A program made the position numbers and the translations under genes. Below the pieces are notes generated by a model that was given only the letters and a program-made list of their open reading frames with translations, was not told the DNA's origin and did no database searches. Shown here one piece after another: positions 17,489 to 25,546 of a DNA stretch of 64,000 bases. Within the stretch, counting starts at the first letter, position 1. Every line of letters starts with the position of its first letter. The stretch spans positions 2,666,001-2,730,000 of the forward strand of contig NZ_CP104285.1 in NCBI RefSeq assembly GCF_025244905.1, in the 5' to 3' direction. The stretch comes from Enterobacter mori (GTDB lineage Bacteria; Pseudomonadota; Gammaproteobacteria; Enterobacterales; Enterobacteriaceae).

Positions 17489-18469
17489 ATGAAGAAGATC
17501 CTGATTATTGTTCCCGACGGCGGCATGCTGTTTGAAGCCGCCGGTATCGCCGACATTCTGATGCAGGCCAACCGACTGCATCCGGAAGGTCTGTCTCACC
17601 CTTGTTACCGCATCATCATCGCCACCACGCAGCCCCATCAGGTGATCCACGGTCAATCGGGATTAAACCTGCTGGCAGATTATCGTCTGCCTGAACTGGA
17701 CCCGCGTGAGCCGCTTGATACCATCATCATTACCGGCCGCGGCATGAATGAACAGGAGAGCACTGCCGTGGTGGACTGGCTGCATCTTGCAGCGCCCCAT
17801 GCGCGGCGTATTGCCTCCATCTGCGGCGGCGCGATGCTGCTTGCGCAGAGCGGCTTGCTTGACGGACGGCGGGCAACCACACACTGGCGTCTGCTGGAGA
17901 CGATGCAGGCCGCTTATCCGGCCATCAGGGTGGAAGGCGGCCCGATCTATGTTCAGGATGGGCCTATCTGGACCTCCGGTGGGGTCAGTTCCGGTTTCGA
18001 CCTGACGCTGGCCCTGGTTGAAGACGATTATGGTTTCTCTCTCGCCCGCGACGTGGCGCAGGATATGGTGATGTACTTACGCCGCCCGGGCGGGCAGCTG
18101 CAGTTTAGCCGCTATAATTTGCAGCAGTCCGGCGCCCAGGGGCCGATTAGCGATCTGCAAAGCTGGATCCTGCAAAACCTGGCCGCCGATCTCTGCGTTG
18201 AGAGCCTGGCGGAAAGAGCGGCGATGAGTCCCCGTAATTTCACTCGCGTATTCACGCGGGATGCGGGGGTCTCTCCGGCACGCTACGTGACGGAAGCGCG
18301 TCTTGCCGCCGCCCGGCAGTTGCTTGAGCAAACCACCGATCCGCTGGAGCTGATTGCTGAGCAAAGCGGGTTTGGCACCAGCATCAACCTGCGTCGTGTT
18401 TTCGAGAAACAGCTTCATCTCACCCCAACGGAATATCGCCAGCGTTTCCACTGCCGTAAGATGGCGTAA
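17489..18469 (+). CDS. GlxA-family transcriptional regulator (DJ-1/PfpI plus AraC domains)
   Basis: This 326-residue protein joins an N-terminal class I amidotransferase-like domain (DJ-1/PfpI fold, about residues 1-185, with ASICGGAMLLAQSGLLDG) to a C-terminal AraC helix-turn-helix pair (about 215-320, MSPRNFTRVFTRDAGVSPARY). That is the GlxA architecture, whose members often sense small metabolites. It is divergent from the desaturase-PhnD pair across 127 bases and is the likely regulator of that pair. The ribosome site AGGA is very close to the ATG, so initiation may be weak. Confidence 0.85.
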   Translation: MKKILIIVPDGGMLFEAAGIADILMQANRLHPEGLSHPCYRIIIATTQPHQVIHGQSGLNLLADYRLPELDPREPLDTIIITGRGMNEQESTAVVDWLHLAAPHARRIASICGGAMLLAQSGLLDGRRATTHWRLLETMQAAYPAIRVEGGPIYVQDGPIWTSGGVSSGFDLTLALVEDDYGFSLARDVAQDMVMYLRRPGGQLQFSRYNLQQSGAQGPISDLQSWILQNLAADLCVESLAERAAMSPRNFTRVFTRDAGVSPARYVTEARLAAARQLLEQTTDPLELIAEQSGFGTSINLRRVFEKQLHLTPTEYRQRFHCRKMA

Positions 18470-18547
18470 TGTGATCCTTTTTTGTCATTTACGCCATTCA
18501 GACTGACGCTTACAGTGACTCCAGACAACAGAGATAAGGAGTGCATC

Positions 18548-19558
18548 ATGGTTAAGGTCGGTATTAACGGTTTCGGCCGTATCGGACGTAATGTTCTGCG
18601 CGCGGCGCTGGGTAACCCGGATCTTCAGATTGTGGCCATTAACGATCTGACGGACAGCCAGACCCTCGCCCATCTGCTCAAATATGATTCCCTGCTCGGC
18701 ACGCTGCAGGCACCCGTTGAGGCGGCTGACGGCGCGTTACAGGTGGACGGGCAGCGGATCACCGTATTCAGCGAACGCGATCCGGCGAATATCCCGTGGC
18801 GTGACGTTGGGGTGGACGTGGTGATTGAAGCCACCGGTTTCTTCACCGAACGCGAAAAGGCGGCGGTACATATCACCCACGGTGGCGCTAAGCGCGTCAT
18901 CATCTCTGCACCGGGCAAAAACGATGACCTGACGGTGGTGATGGGTGTAAACCACGAGCTGTACGATCCGGCCCAGCACGCCGTCGTGAGTAACGGGAGT
19001 TGTACCACTAACGGACTGGCTCCGGCAGCGCAGGTGCTGCATCAGCATTTTGGTATTGAGCACGGCCTGATGAACACCACGCATGCATATACCAACAGCC
19101 AGGCGCTGCACGACCAGCCGGAGAAAGATCTGCGCGGTGCACGCGCGGCGGCCCTGTCGATTGTGCCTTACTCCAGCGGCGCGGCGAAGGCGCTGGGGAA
19201 AGTGATCCCCTCTCTGGACGGTAAGCTGACCGGGTATTCTCTGCGTGTGCCGGTTCCGGTGGTGTCAATTGTGGATTTGACGGTAACGCTGAGCCGTAAC
19301 GTGACCGCCGACGAGGTGAATGATGCGTTCCGTCAGGCCGCGGCTAGCGGACCACTGAAAGGGATACTGGGCTATAGCGATGAACCGCTGGTCTCCAGCG
19401 ATTACCAGGGCGACCCGCGCTCCTCAATTATCGACGGGCTGTCGACGCTGGTGATTGGCGGTAACATGGTCAAAATTCTTGCGTGGTATGACAACGAGTG
19501 GGGATTCTCAAACCGCCTGGTGGATCTGGCGGTGCTGATGGATAAGAAAGGGTTGTAA
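18548..19558 (+). CDS. Second glyceraldehyde-3-phosphate dehydrogenase (GapA-like)
   Basis: The 336-residue product is a class I phosphorylating GAPDH: NAD-binding GINGFGRIGRN at the N-terminus, INDLTD (Asp33 region, NAD preference), catalytic Cys152 and His179 (THAYTN). The active-site segment reads SNGSCTTNGLAP instead of the usual SNASCTTNCLAP, so two flanking positions are changed to glycine. The sequence resembles Gram-positive-type GapA enzymes more than E. coli GapA, whose gene would be elsewhere. The ATG at 18548 is preferred over an in-frame upstream TTG because AAGGAG lies seven bases before it. The next gene is convergent. Confidence 0.88.
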   Translation: MVKVGINGFGRIGRNVLRAALGNPDLQIVAINDLTDSQTLAHLLKYDSLLGTLQAPVEAADGALQVDGQRITVFSERDPANIPWRDVGVDVVIEATGFFTEREKAAVHITHGGAKRVIISAPGKNDDLTVVMGVNHELYDPAQHAVVSNGSCTTNGLAPAAQVLHQHFGIEHGLMNTTHAYTNSQALHDQPEKDLRGARAAALSIVPYSSGAAKALGKVIPSLDGKLTGYSLRVPVPVVSIVDLTVTLSRNVTADEVNDAFRQAAASGPLKGILGYSDEPLVSSDYQGDPRSSIIDGLSTLVIGGNMVKILAWYDNEWGFSNRLVDLAVLMDKKGL

Positions 19559-19565
19559 CGCTGAA

Positions 19566-19592
19566 GCCGGGTGGCACTAACGCTCACCCGGC
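19566..19592. repeat. REP-like hairpin between gap and MFS genes
   Basis: GCCGGGTG and CACCCGGC form a perfect 8-bp stem around an 11-base loop between two convergent genes. The arm sequence is that of the REP elements found elsewhere in the window. No T-run follows on either strand, so intrinsic termination is doubtful. Confidence 0.55.
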
Positions 19593-19598
19593 AAAAAA

Positions 19599-20786
19599 TT
19601 ACTCCGCTTTTACTTTCACACCCATAAACACAATCACCATTGCCGTCACCAGCAGGAAACCGCTGCCCGCAAACACGCCGCTGGCACCGTTGAGGTCGAA
19701 TACCGCCCCACCACCCGCCGCGCCTGCGCTTATCGCCAGCTGAATAGAGGCCACCAGCAAACCGCCTGCGCTTTCGGCTTCATCAGGGACGGTGGTAGCC
19801 AGCCAGGTTGACCAGCCCACCGGTACCAGGCCAAAGGCAAAGCCCCAGAGCGCAACCAGTAACCCATCCAGCATCGCCAGATGACCAAACGCGACCATCA
19901 TGAGCGCCAGTACGCCCATGGCGAACGGCACCAGCGCCAGCGTCAGGCGCAGATTTCGTGCCAGCAGATGTCCGGCAATGGAGGTGCCGACAAAGTTGGC
20001 GATACCAAAGCCAAGCAGGATCAGCGAAATCGTCTCTACGCTTGCCTGACCGACGGTCTCCAGGAACGGGCGCAGATAGGTAAAGAAAGCAAAATGGCCG
20101 CTGAAGATCAGAATGGTTGCCAGCATTCCGCCGATCATCCCCGGACGACGCAGCACCCGGAACAGGGTTCCCAGGCTGCCGCTGCTCTCCGGCTTCATCG
20201 ACGGCAGGACCCAGACCTGCCACAGCAGAGCCGCCACGCTCGGCACTATGCAGAGAATAAAGACATTACGCCAGCCAATCAGGCTGCCCAGATAACTTCC
20301 CAGCGGCGCCGCCACAACCGTTGCAATGGATACGCTGGAGAAAATCACCGCAAGCGCTTTCGGCACCTTATCGGCAGGTACCAGCCGCATCGCCGTAGCG
20401 GTCGACATCGCCCAGAATCCCCCGATAGCAACGCCCAGCAGCAAGCGCCCCATCAGCAAAACGTGCAGGGTTGGCGCAAAGGCCACCAGCAGACTGGAGA
20501 TGATTTGCAGCACCGAAAAGAACATCAACACCCAGCGACGGTCGATACTTTTGGTGGCTGGCGTAATCAGTAAACCGGTAACCAGCGCCACCAGCGCAGT
20601 CGCCGTGACGGCCTGCCCGGCCATCCCTTCCGTTACGCCCAGACTGGCAGCCATTGGCGTGAGCAAACTGGCGGGCAGAAACTCTGCCGTGATCAAACCA
20701 AATACGCCCAGCCCCAGTGAATAAACCGCACGCCAGGCGGGTTTTGCAGGCGCTATCGCCTCGCTCGCTGCGACACATGAACTCAT
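19599..20786 (-). CDS. MFS efflux transporter, NepI/AraJ-like
   Basis: The 395-residue protein has about 12 hydrophobic segments and MFS motifs (EFLPASLLTPMAASLG in TM1, GRLLLGVAIGGFWAMS in TM4-5). It closely resembles the purine ribonucleoside exporter NepI of E. coli and related DHA1 sugar or drug exporters; the substrate cannot be told. The ATG at 20786 is chosen because GGGAG lies upstream at good spacing; an upstream TTG would add seven residues. It is divergent from an AraC-family regulator that probably controls it. Confidence 0.82.
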   Translation of the reverse strand: MSSCVAASEAIAPAKPAWRAVYSLGLGVFGLITAEFLPASLLTPMAASLGVTEGMAGQAVTATALVALVTGLLITPATKSIDRRWVLMFFSVLQIISSLLVAFAPTLHVLLMGRLLLGVAIGGFWAMSTATAMRLVPADKVPKALAVIFSSVSIATVVAAPLGSYLGSLIGWRNVFILCIVPSVAALLWQVWVLPSMKPESSGSLGTLFRVLRRPGMIGGMLATILIFSGHFAFFTYLRPFLETVGQASVETISLILLGFGIANFVGTSIAGHLLARNLRLTLALVPFAMGVLALMMVAFGHLAMLDGLLVALWGFAFGLVPVGWSTWLATTVPDEAESAGGLLVASIQLAISAGAAGGGAVFDLNGASGVFAGSGFLLVTAMVIVFMGVKVKAE

Positions 20787-20828
20787 CTGTTGATCTCCCG
20801 TTATCAAAATGTGACTAATATCGCAAAA

Positions 20829-20859
20829 TCATAGAGTGTTCCCCATGGACGATCTATGA
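20829..20859. promoter_or_regulatory. Dyad in the MFS/AraC divergent intergenic region, next to a -10 element
   Basis: TCATAGA (20829-20835) and TCTATGA (20853-20859) are perfect 7-bp arms separated by 17 bases, midway between the divergent starts. A TATAAT at 20862-20867 just beyond it is a good -10 candidate for the AraC gene. The position fits an operator for the local regulator, though AraC proteins more often bind direct repeats. Confidence 0.4.
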
Positions 20860-20901
20860 CATATAATCTCCACTTATTGATTATTCGTCCGGAGTTGTGC
20901 G

Positions 20902-21858
20902 ATGACCGTTCAGTCACCCGATTTGATCAGCGAGCTTTTACGCGGCATGCGCCTTTCTGGGGTGAAATACCGGCGAATTGAAGCCAGCGCGCCATTTGGT
21001 GTGGCGTTCCATCAGGCTCCCGGTAAGGCGCAGTTTCATTTCGTCAGCCACGGCAGCGCGCTGCTGCGTATGGAGAGTGGCGCAACCTTTGAACTGAGCG
21101 GCGGCGATGCGCTCTTTATCCCAAACGGCAACGCCCACGCCCTTCTCTCTGACGCGCAGGCTCCCCTTACGCCGGTGAATGCCTTTCCCAGCGAACCTAT
21201 CTGCAGCTCGGTCTGCGCAATTGCCTGTGAGCCCTGCCCGGACGGCGAGAACACCATTATCTTTAGCGGATGCATGGATTTTGAGCTGGGCGGGATGCAG
21301 CCGCTGATCAAGGCTATGCCGGAGGTGATGATGGTGAGCAGGTTGATGTCCACCTGGCCGGAGATCCATCCTTTGCTGGCTGCCATGGAGCGAGAATCAA
21401 TGACCCGCCAGGTGGGCTTTGCCGGGATCCTGGCGCGTCTCGCAGACGTTGTCGCGGCGCTGATCGTGCGCGGCTGGGTAGAAGCCGGATGCGGTAAAGC
21501 CACGGGGTGGGTGCAGGTGCTGCGCGATCCCCGCCTCAGCAGAGCAATTTATGCCATGCACCAGCAGCCCGGCCTGAACTGGAGCGTGGCGGAGCTGGCA
21601 AAAGAAGCGGGCACCTCCCGCTCCGTGTTTGCCGAACGGTTTCTGGCCGCGACGGGGACCACCCCGGCAAAGTATCTCAGCGAGCTGAGAATGCGGCTGG
21701 CTATTCAGTACATCCGTCATGAAAATCAGCCCATCGAAACGGTCGCGCTGCGGCTGGGATACGGGTCTCTGGCGGCATTTAGCCGGGCATTTAAGCGCAT
21801 TATTGGACATGCACCGGGCACGCTGCGGGAAGCCAGCCAGACCCCGGAAGAGGCGTAA
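20902..21858 (+). CDS. AraC-family transcriptional regulator with cupin domain
   Basis: The 318-residue protein has an N-terminal cupin-type sensor domain (LSGGDALFIPNGNAHALLSD around residues 65-85) and a C-terminal AraC DNA-binding domain with two helix-turn-helix units (WSVAELAKEAGTSRSVFAERF and VALRLGYGSLAAFSRAFKR). GGAG lies eight bases before the ATG. Proteins of this type usually sit beside, and control, an MFS exporter as here. Confidence 0.85.
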   Translation: MTVQSPDLISELLRGMRLSGVKYRRIEASAPFGVAFHQAPGKAQFHFVSHGSALLRMESGATFELSGGDALFIPNGNAHALLSDAQAPLTPVNAFPSEPICSSVCAIACEPCPDGENTIIFSGCMDFELGGMQPLIKAMPEVMMVSRLMSTWPEIHPLLAAMERESMTRQVGFAGILARLADVVAALIVRGWVEAGCGKATGWVQVLRDPRLSRAIYAMHQQPGLNWSVAELAKEAGTSRSVFAERFLAATGTTPAKYLSELRMRLAIQYIRHENQPIETVALRLGYGSLAAFSRAFKRIIGHAPGTLREASQTPEEA

Positions 21859-21960
21859 CGGGCCAGCAATATTTCACGCGAAGCGGTCAATATTCGTCTA
21901 AGGTTTTCAGGTGATTGACAGCAGCGGTCACGCTGTTTAGTGAAGACAGGAGACGAACTC

Positions 21961-23646
21961 ATGATAAGACCTCGTACACTACGCCCTGCGTTCTTGCAGC
22001 TTGCGCTGGGAGGCGCGCTGCTCGGCGTAACAGCATTCGCTTATGCTGACCAGCCCCCTACAACCCAGACAACCTCACCCGATATTTTGCTGGGTCCTCT
22101 GTTTAATGATGTGCAAAGTGCCAAACTGTTTCCCGATCAAAAAACTTTTGCTGATGCCGTACCCAAAAGCGACCCGCTGATGATTCTGGCGGATTATCGG
22201 ATGCAGCACGCCCAGTCCAGCTTTGACTTACGCCACTTTGTCGAGATGAACTTCACGCTCCCTGCGGAAGGTGAAAAATATGTTCCGCCTGCTGGACAAA
22301 GTTTGCGTGAGCATATTGACGATCTCTGGCCTGTGCTGACGCGCACCACCGATAAAGCCAGCAACAAGTGGGATTCGCTCCTGCCGCTACCGAAACCTTA
22401 CGTGGTCCCCGGCGGGCGTTTCCGCGAGGTGTATTACTGGGACAGCTATTTCACCATGTTGGGCCTTGCCGAAAGCGGCCACTGGGACAAAATCAGCGAT
22501 ATGGTAGACAACTTCGCCTATGAAATTGACACCTTCGGCCACATCCCTAACGGCAACCGCAGCTATTACCTGAGCCGTTCGCAGCCGCCGTTCTTTTCCC
22601 TGATGGTCGAACTGCTGGCGACGCATGATAAAGATGCATTGAAAAAATACCGTCCGCAGATGGAAAAAGAGTATGCCTACTGGATGGAGGGCGTCGATGG
22701 CCTGCAGCCGGGCCAGGCCAACAAACGCGTGGTGAAGCTGGATGACGGGACAATCCTCAACCGCTACTGGGATGACCGCGATACCCCGCGTCCTGAATCC
22801 TGGCTCGATGATGTGAACACCGCTAAAAACAACCCTAACCGCCCGGCGACGGAAATTTACCGCGATCTGCGCTCGGCTGCCGCGTCAGGCTGGGACTTTA
22901 GCTCCCGCTGGATGGACGATCCGCAAAAGCTTGGCACCATCCGCACCACCAGCATTGTGCCGGTGGACCTGAACGCCCTGATGTTCAAGATGGAGAAGCT
23001 GCTGGCACGGGCAAGCCAGGAGGATGGCGATACCGCAGGTGCGAGCAAATATGACGCGCTGGCCGCCTCACGCCAGAAGGCCATCGAGAGCCACCTGTGG
23101 AATGAAAAAGAGGGCTGGTACGCGGATTACGATCTCAAGAGTAAAAAGGTGCGTAATCAGCTTACCGCCGCCGCCCTGTTCCCGCTTTACGTGAAGGCTG
23201 CGGCACAGGACCGGGCGGATAAAGTTGCTGCAGCGACCGCTTCACGGCTGCTGAAGCCGGGCGGCATTACGACTACCACCATCAACAGCGGCCAGCAGTG
23301 GGATGCGCCAAACGGCTGGGCACCGCTGCAGTGGGTCGCAGCGGAAGGATTGCAGAACTATGGACAGGACAAAGTGGCGATGGACGTGACCTGGCGCTTC
23401 CTGAAAAACGTTCAGCACACCTATGACCGAGAGAAGAAGCTGGTGGAGAAGTATGATGTCTCATCTACCGGCACCGGCGGGGGCGGCGGTGAATATCCGT
23501 TGCAGGATGGATTTGGCTGGAGCAACGGCGTGACGCTCAAGATGCTGGACCTGGTTTGTCCAAAAGAGAAACCGTGCGACAGCGTGCCGGAGAATCAGCC
23601 TGCGGCGAATGATGACGCTGCGCCAGCGAAAAGCGCGGCACAGTAA
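21961..23646 (+). CDS. treA: Periplasmic trehalase TreA
   Basis: TreA hydrolyses trehalose to two glucose molecules in the periplasm, allowing growth on trehalose at high osmolarity. The 561-residue product has a signal peptide ending near AFAYA and both glycoside hydrolase 37 signatures: [14 protein letters not shown] and [10 protein letters not shown]. The glycine-rich GGGGGEYP segment near the C-terminus is also conserved. The ATG at 21961 is used because AGGAG lies eight bases before it; an in-frame ATG at 21940 precedes that ribosome site. In E. coli treA neighbours ymgE and ycgR; here an IS element and a siderophore receptor gene are inserted between them. Confidence 0.95.
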   Translation: MIRPRTLRPAFLQLALGGALLGVTAFAYADQPPTTQTTSPDILLGPLFNDVQSAKLFPDQKTFADAVPKSDPLMILADYRMQHAQSSFDLRHFVEMNFTLPAEGEKYVPPAGQSLREHIDDLWPVLTRTTDKASNKWDSLLPLPKPYVVPGGRFREVYYWDSYFTMLGLAESGHWDKISDMVDNFAYEIDTFGHIPNGNRSYYLSRSQPPFFSLMVELLATHDKDALKKYRPQMEKEYAYWMEGVDGLQPGQANKRVVKLDDGTILNRYWDDRDTPRPESWLDDVNTAKNNPNRPATEIYRDLRSAAASGWDFSSRWMDDPQKLGTIRTTSIVPVDLNALMFKMEKLLARASQEDGDTAGASKYDALAASRQKAIESHLWNEKEGWYADYDLKSKKVRNQLTAAALFPLYVKAAAQDRADKVAAATASRLLKPGGITTTTINSGQQWDAPNGWAPLQWVAAEGLQNYGQDKVAMDVTWRFLKNVQHTYDREKKLVEKYDVSSTGTGGGGGEYPLQDGFGWSNGVTLKMLDLVCPKEKPCDSVPENQPAANDDAAPAKSAAQ

Positions 23647-23653
23647 GGCGATT

Positions 23654-23720
23654 GCCGGGTGACGGCTACGCCTTACCCGGCCTACTCGTGCTACCCCTCT
23701 CCCCGCGGGAGGGGATCCCC
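23654..23720. repeat. REP unit followed by CCCCTC/GAGGGG palindrome
   Basis: A REP-type hairpin (GCCGGGTGACGGC ... CTTACCCGGC, 23654-23681) lies just after treA, followed by CCCCTC (23694-23699) pairing with GAGGGG (23709-23714) and a GGGGATCCCC palindrome. Related CCCTCTCC/GGAGAGGG motifs recur at 25463-25484 and near 25521-25538, on the far side of the IS element. Confidence 0.65.
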
Positions 23721-23878
23721 AGTAATTTTTTTTACCTGAAGCGATGAATGTTGCATCAGAAAATTTAATGCCTTACAGCGACGCCCTGGTCCGGCTGTAA
23801 ATCGCTGAGGCGTTTCCTGTAGGCCGGGGCAAGGCGCATGGATGCGCCGAGAGGGCGGGCTTTACAGGGATAATGAGA

Positions 23879-23956
23879 TGGACGCTCCAGATTTTGCGGT
23901 ATCAAAGTACCAGACTGGATCGTTGCAATACGTCCTGAAAAATGAGGAGCGTCCAC
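23879..23956 (+). promoter_or_regulatory. Potential mRNA hairpin hiding the transposase ribosome site
   Basis: TGGACGCTCC (23879-23888, also the left inverted repeat) pairs perfectly with GGAGCGTCCA (23947-23956), which contains the transposase ribosome-binding GGAG directly before the ATG. A transcript entering from outside the IS would fold and mask the start, whereas one starting inside would not. This arrangement is inferred from base pairing. Confidence 0.5.
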
Positions 23957-24982
23957 ATGAAAGTATCAACTCTTGGTATCGACCTGGCAAAGAACGTTTT
24001 TCAGCTTCATGGTGTCGATCACGAAGGCCATACGGTTTTACGTAAGAAGCTGACCCGGGCTAAATTCGTTCAGTTTGTCATTCAACTGGAACCTTGCCTG
24101 ATTGGCATGGAGGCCTGCTCGTCCAGCCATCATTTTGCACGATTATTCAGTCGTCACGGCCATGAGGTAAAACTCATCCCTCCGCAATATGTGAAGCCTT
24201 ATGTGAAAACGAATAAGACGGATGCAGCAGATGCTGAAGCTATCTGCGAAGCGGTAACCCGCCCGAATATGCGTTTTGTGCAGATAAAAACCGAAGAGCA
24301 GCAGGCCGTTTTAGCGTTACACACTGAACGGGGAATACTTATCCGTGAGCGCATCGCCTGCTCTAACAGCTTAAGAGCTACACTTGCTGAGTTTGGTATT
24401 ACGATGGCGACCGGGCAAAGTCATCTGATCTGTGAGCTGCCGGCCATTCTGGAGGACGCCGACAATGGGTTATCTCCCTTTGTCAGAGCCAGTATCCTCA
24501 GGCAGGCTAAACATATCAGGGCACTTGAGGAGCAGATAAAAGAGGTAGAAGAGGCCCTGGCCTCCTGGTATAAAACACAGGCGGCCTGCCAGAGACTGGC
24601 AAAAATCCCTGGGGTGGGCATGCTAACGGCCACGTATGTGGTAGCAGCAGTGGGTAATGCCCGACAGTTCAGTACTGCAAAACAGTTCGCCTCATGGCTG
24701 GGGCTGACACCAAAAGAACATTCCAGTGGCGGTAAACAGCAACTGGGCGGGATAAGCAAACGTGGAGATGGATATTTCCGATACCTTCTGGTTCACGGCG
24801 CACGGGCACTTACTGCCTGGGTCAACCGGAAAGGCTCAGTTGAGGAGAATGCCTGGCTTCAGGGATTGCTTGAGCGGAAGCACTACAATGTTGCAGTTGT
24901 CGCGATGGCGGCAAAAACAGCGAGGATCATGTGGTCAATGTTGGCACACAATACTGAATATCAACCTCGCCAGCCCGCCTGA
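23957..24982 (+). CDS. IS110-family (IS1111-type) transposase
   Basis: The 341-residue transposase has the DEDD RuvC-like N-terminal domain (Asp9 in GIDLAKN, Glu52 in GMEAC, Asp89 and Asp92 in KTDAADA) and the C-terminal Tnp20 domain (IPGVGMLTATYVVAAVGN, FASWLGLTPKEHSSGGKQQLGGISKRG) with the conserved serine region. No frameshift is visible, so it should be active. The ATG at 23957 follows GAGGAG; an in-frame codon 15 bases upstream is part of the leader. Confidence 0.93.
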   Translation: MKVSTLGIDLAKNVFQLHGVDHEGHTVLRKKLTRAKFVQFVIQLEPCLIGMEACSSSHHFARLFSRHGHEVKLIPPQYVKPYVKTNKTDAADAEAICEAVTRPNMRFVQIKTEEQQAVLALHTERGILIRERIACSNSLRATLAEFGITMATGQSHLICELPAILEDADNGLSPFVRASILRQAKHIRALEEQIKEVEEALASWYKTQAACQRLAKIPGVGMLTATYVVAAVGNARQFSTAKQFASWLGLTPKEHSSGGKQQLGGISKRGDGYFRYLLVHGARALTAWVNRKGSVEENAWLQGLLERKHYNVAVVAMAAKTARIMWSMLAHNTEYQPRQPA

Positions 24983-25244
24983 CACAAGGTCAGTCAATCT
25001 GACGAGGTGCTGAAAAATGAGTTAACGTCCTGGTATGTGCAGGTGACTTCAGAAGATGGCAAAACAGGTAAGACCGCAGGCAGGATACACCGAGAGGTAA
25101 CAAGGGCAAGTTAGCCCGTAGAGGATGATTGGTACCTGCCTGGCGGATTTCATCATGGTTCGGGATAAAAAATCCCATCAGAAACCGGATATATGGCTGC
25201 ACCTACCCGTTTTATTACCGAACTGAAGAAAACATTGCATTCCG
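24983..25244 (+). ncRNA. Candidate bridge RNA region at the right end of the IS
   Basis: IS110-family recombinases use a structured bridge RNA that pairs with target and donor DNA. In the IS1111 branch it is encoded in the long non-coding segment after the transposase, and this 260-base stretch between the transposase stop and the right inverted repeat has that position and length. I did not fold it, so the exact RNA boundaries and guide loops are unknown. Confidence 0.45.
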
Positions 25245-25257
25245 GGAGCGTCCATAT

Positions 25258-25440
25258 ACGTTACCTCCGCCCGTCCCCGACAAGCCGGAAGGAATAAGCC
25301 GAAGGCACCGCGAAGCGGCGATTTACCGCCGGGAGCCCGGGTCGCCAGGGCGGCGGCGATTGAGCCGCCCTGGCACGTTCACAGGTCATGTCCTTACAGA
25401 GTAGCAAGGAACATAAAGTGAACGGAATGACCACCAGACT
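25258..25440. repeat. G+C-rich hairpin cluster of unknown nature
   Basis: Between the IS right end and the siderophore receptor is a non-coding stretch with strong pairing: GCCAGGGCGGC (25344-25354) and GCCGCCCTGGC (25364-25374) form a perfect 11-bp stem with a 9-base loop, and CGGCG/CGCCG (25316-25320, 25327-25331) form a smaller one just before. Outside the large stem GTTCAC and GTGAAC, and GGTCAT and ATGACC, are further inverted pairs. I do not recognise the element. Confidence 0.5.
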
Positions 25441-25462
25441 CGTATGTTCCCCCTCACCCCTG

Positions 25463-25484
25463 CCCTCTCCCTCAAGGGAGAGGG
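25463..25484. repeat. Perfect 10-bp palindrome CCCTCTCCCT/AGGGAGAGGG
   Basis: CCCTCTCCCT (25463-25472) and AGGGAGAGGG (25475-25484) pair perfectly around a 2-base loop. A related copy, CCCCGCGGGAGAGGGG, follows near 25523-25538, directly before the end of the receptor gene. Such motifs are frequent intergenic repeats in enterobacteria and may also work as transcription stops. Confidence 0.6.
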
Positions 25485-25546
25485 GGCGTCCGTGCAGGCA
25501 TTATTTTGTGGGGAACCCTCAGCCCCGCGGGAGAGGGGTAAGGTCA

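Larger units (their letters stand above)
23872..25257 (+). mobile_element. Complete IS110-family (IS1111-type) insertion sequence
   Basis: The element of about 1.4 kb carries one intact transposase gene and perfect 10-bp subterminal inverted repeats: TGGACGCTCC at 23879-23888 and GGAGCGTCCA at 25245-25254. Subterminal repeats and a long non-coding stretch after the transposase are typical of the IS1111 branch of IS110. These elements make no terminal inverted repeats and usually no target duplication, so the exact ends given here are estimates within about ten bases. It splits treA from the TonB receptor gene and lies among REP-like sequences, a common IS1111 target. Confidence 0.85.

Noticed and set aside
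19566-19592. Intrinsic terminator between gap and MFS genes
   Set aside because: The stem is strong, but the A/T run is on the wrong side for either gene; listed as a REP-like hairpin.
19783-20778. Overlapping long frames on both strands inside the MFS gene
   Set aside because: Shadow frames; the products lack membrane segments or homology, while the MFS frame is a clear transporter.
21915-21920. TTGACA as the treA promoter -35
   Set aside because: The only -10-like sequences are weak, and the start would fall inside the treA ribosome site.
23879-25254. Three copies of GGAGCGTCCA or its complement as a possible short CRISPR-like array
   Set aside because: The copies are 10 bases, irregularly spaced and explained as subterminal inverted repeats of the IS plus its start-site hairpin.
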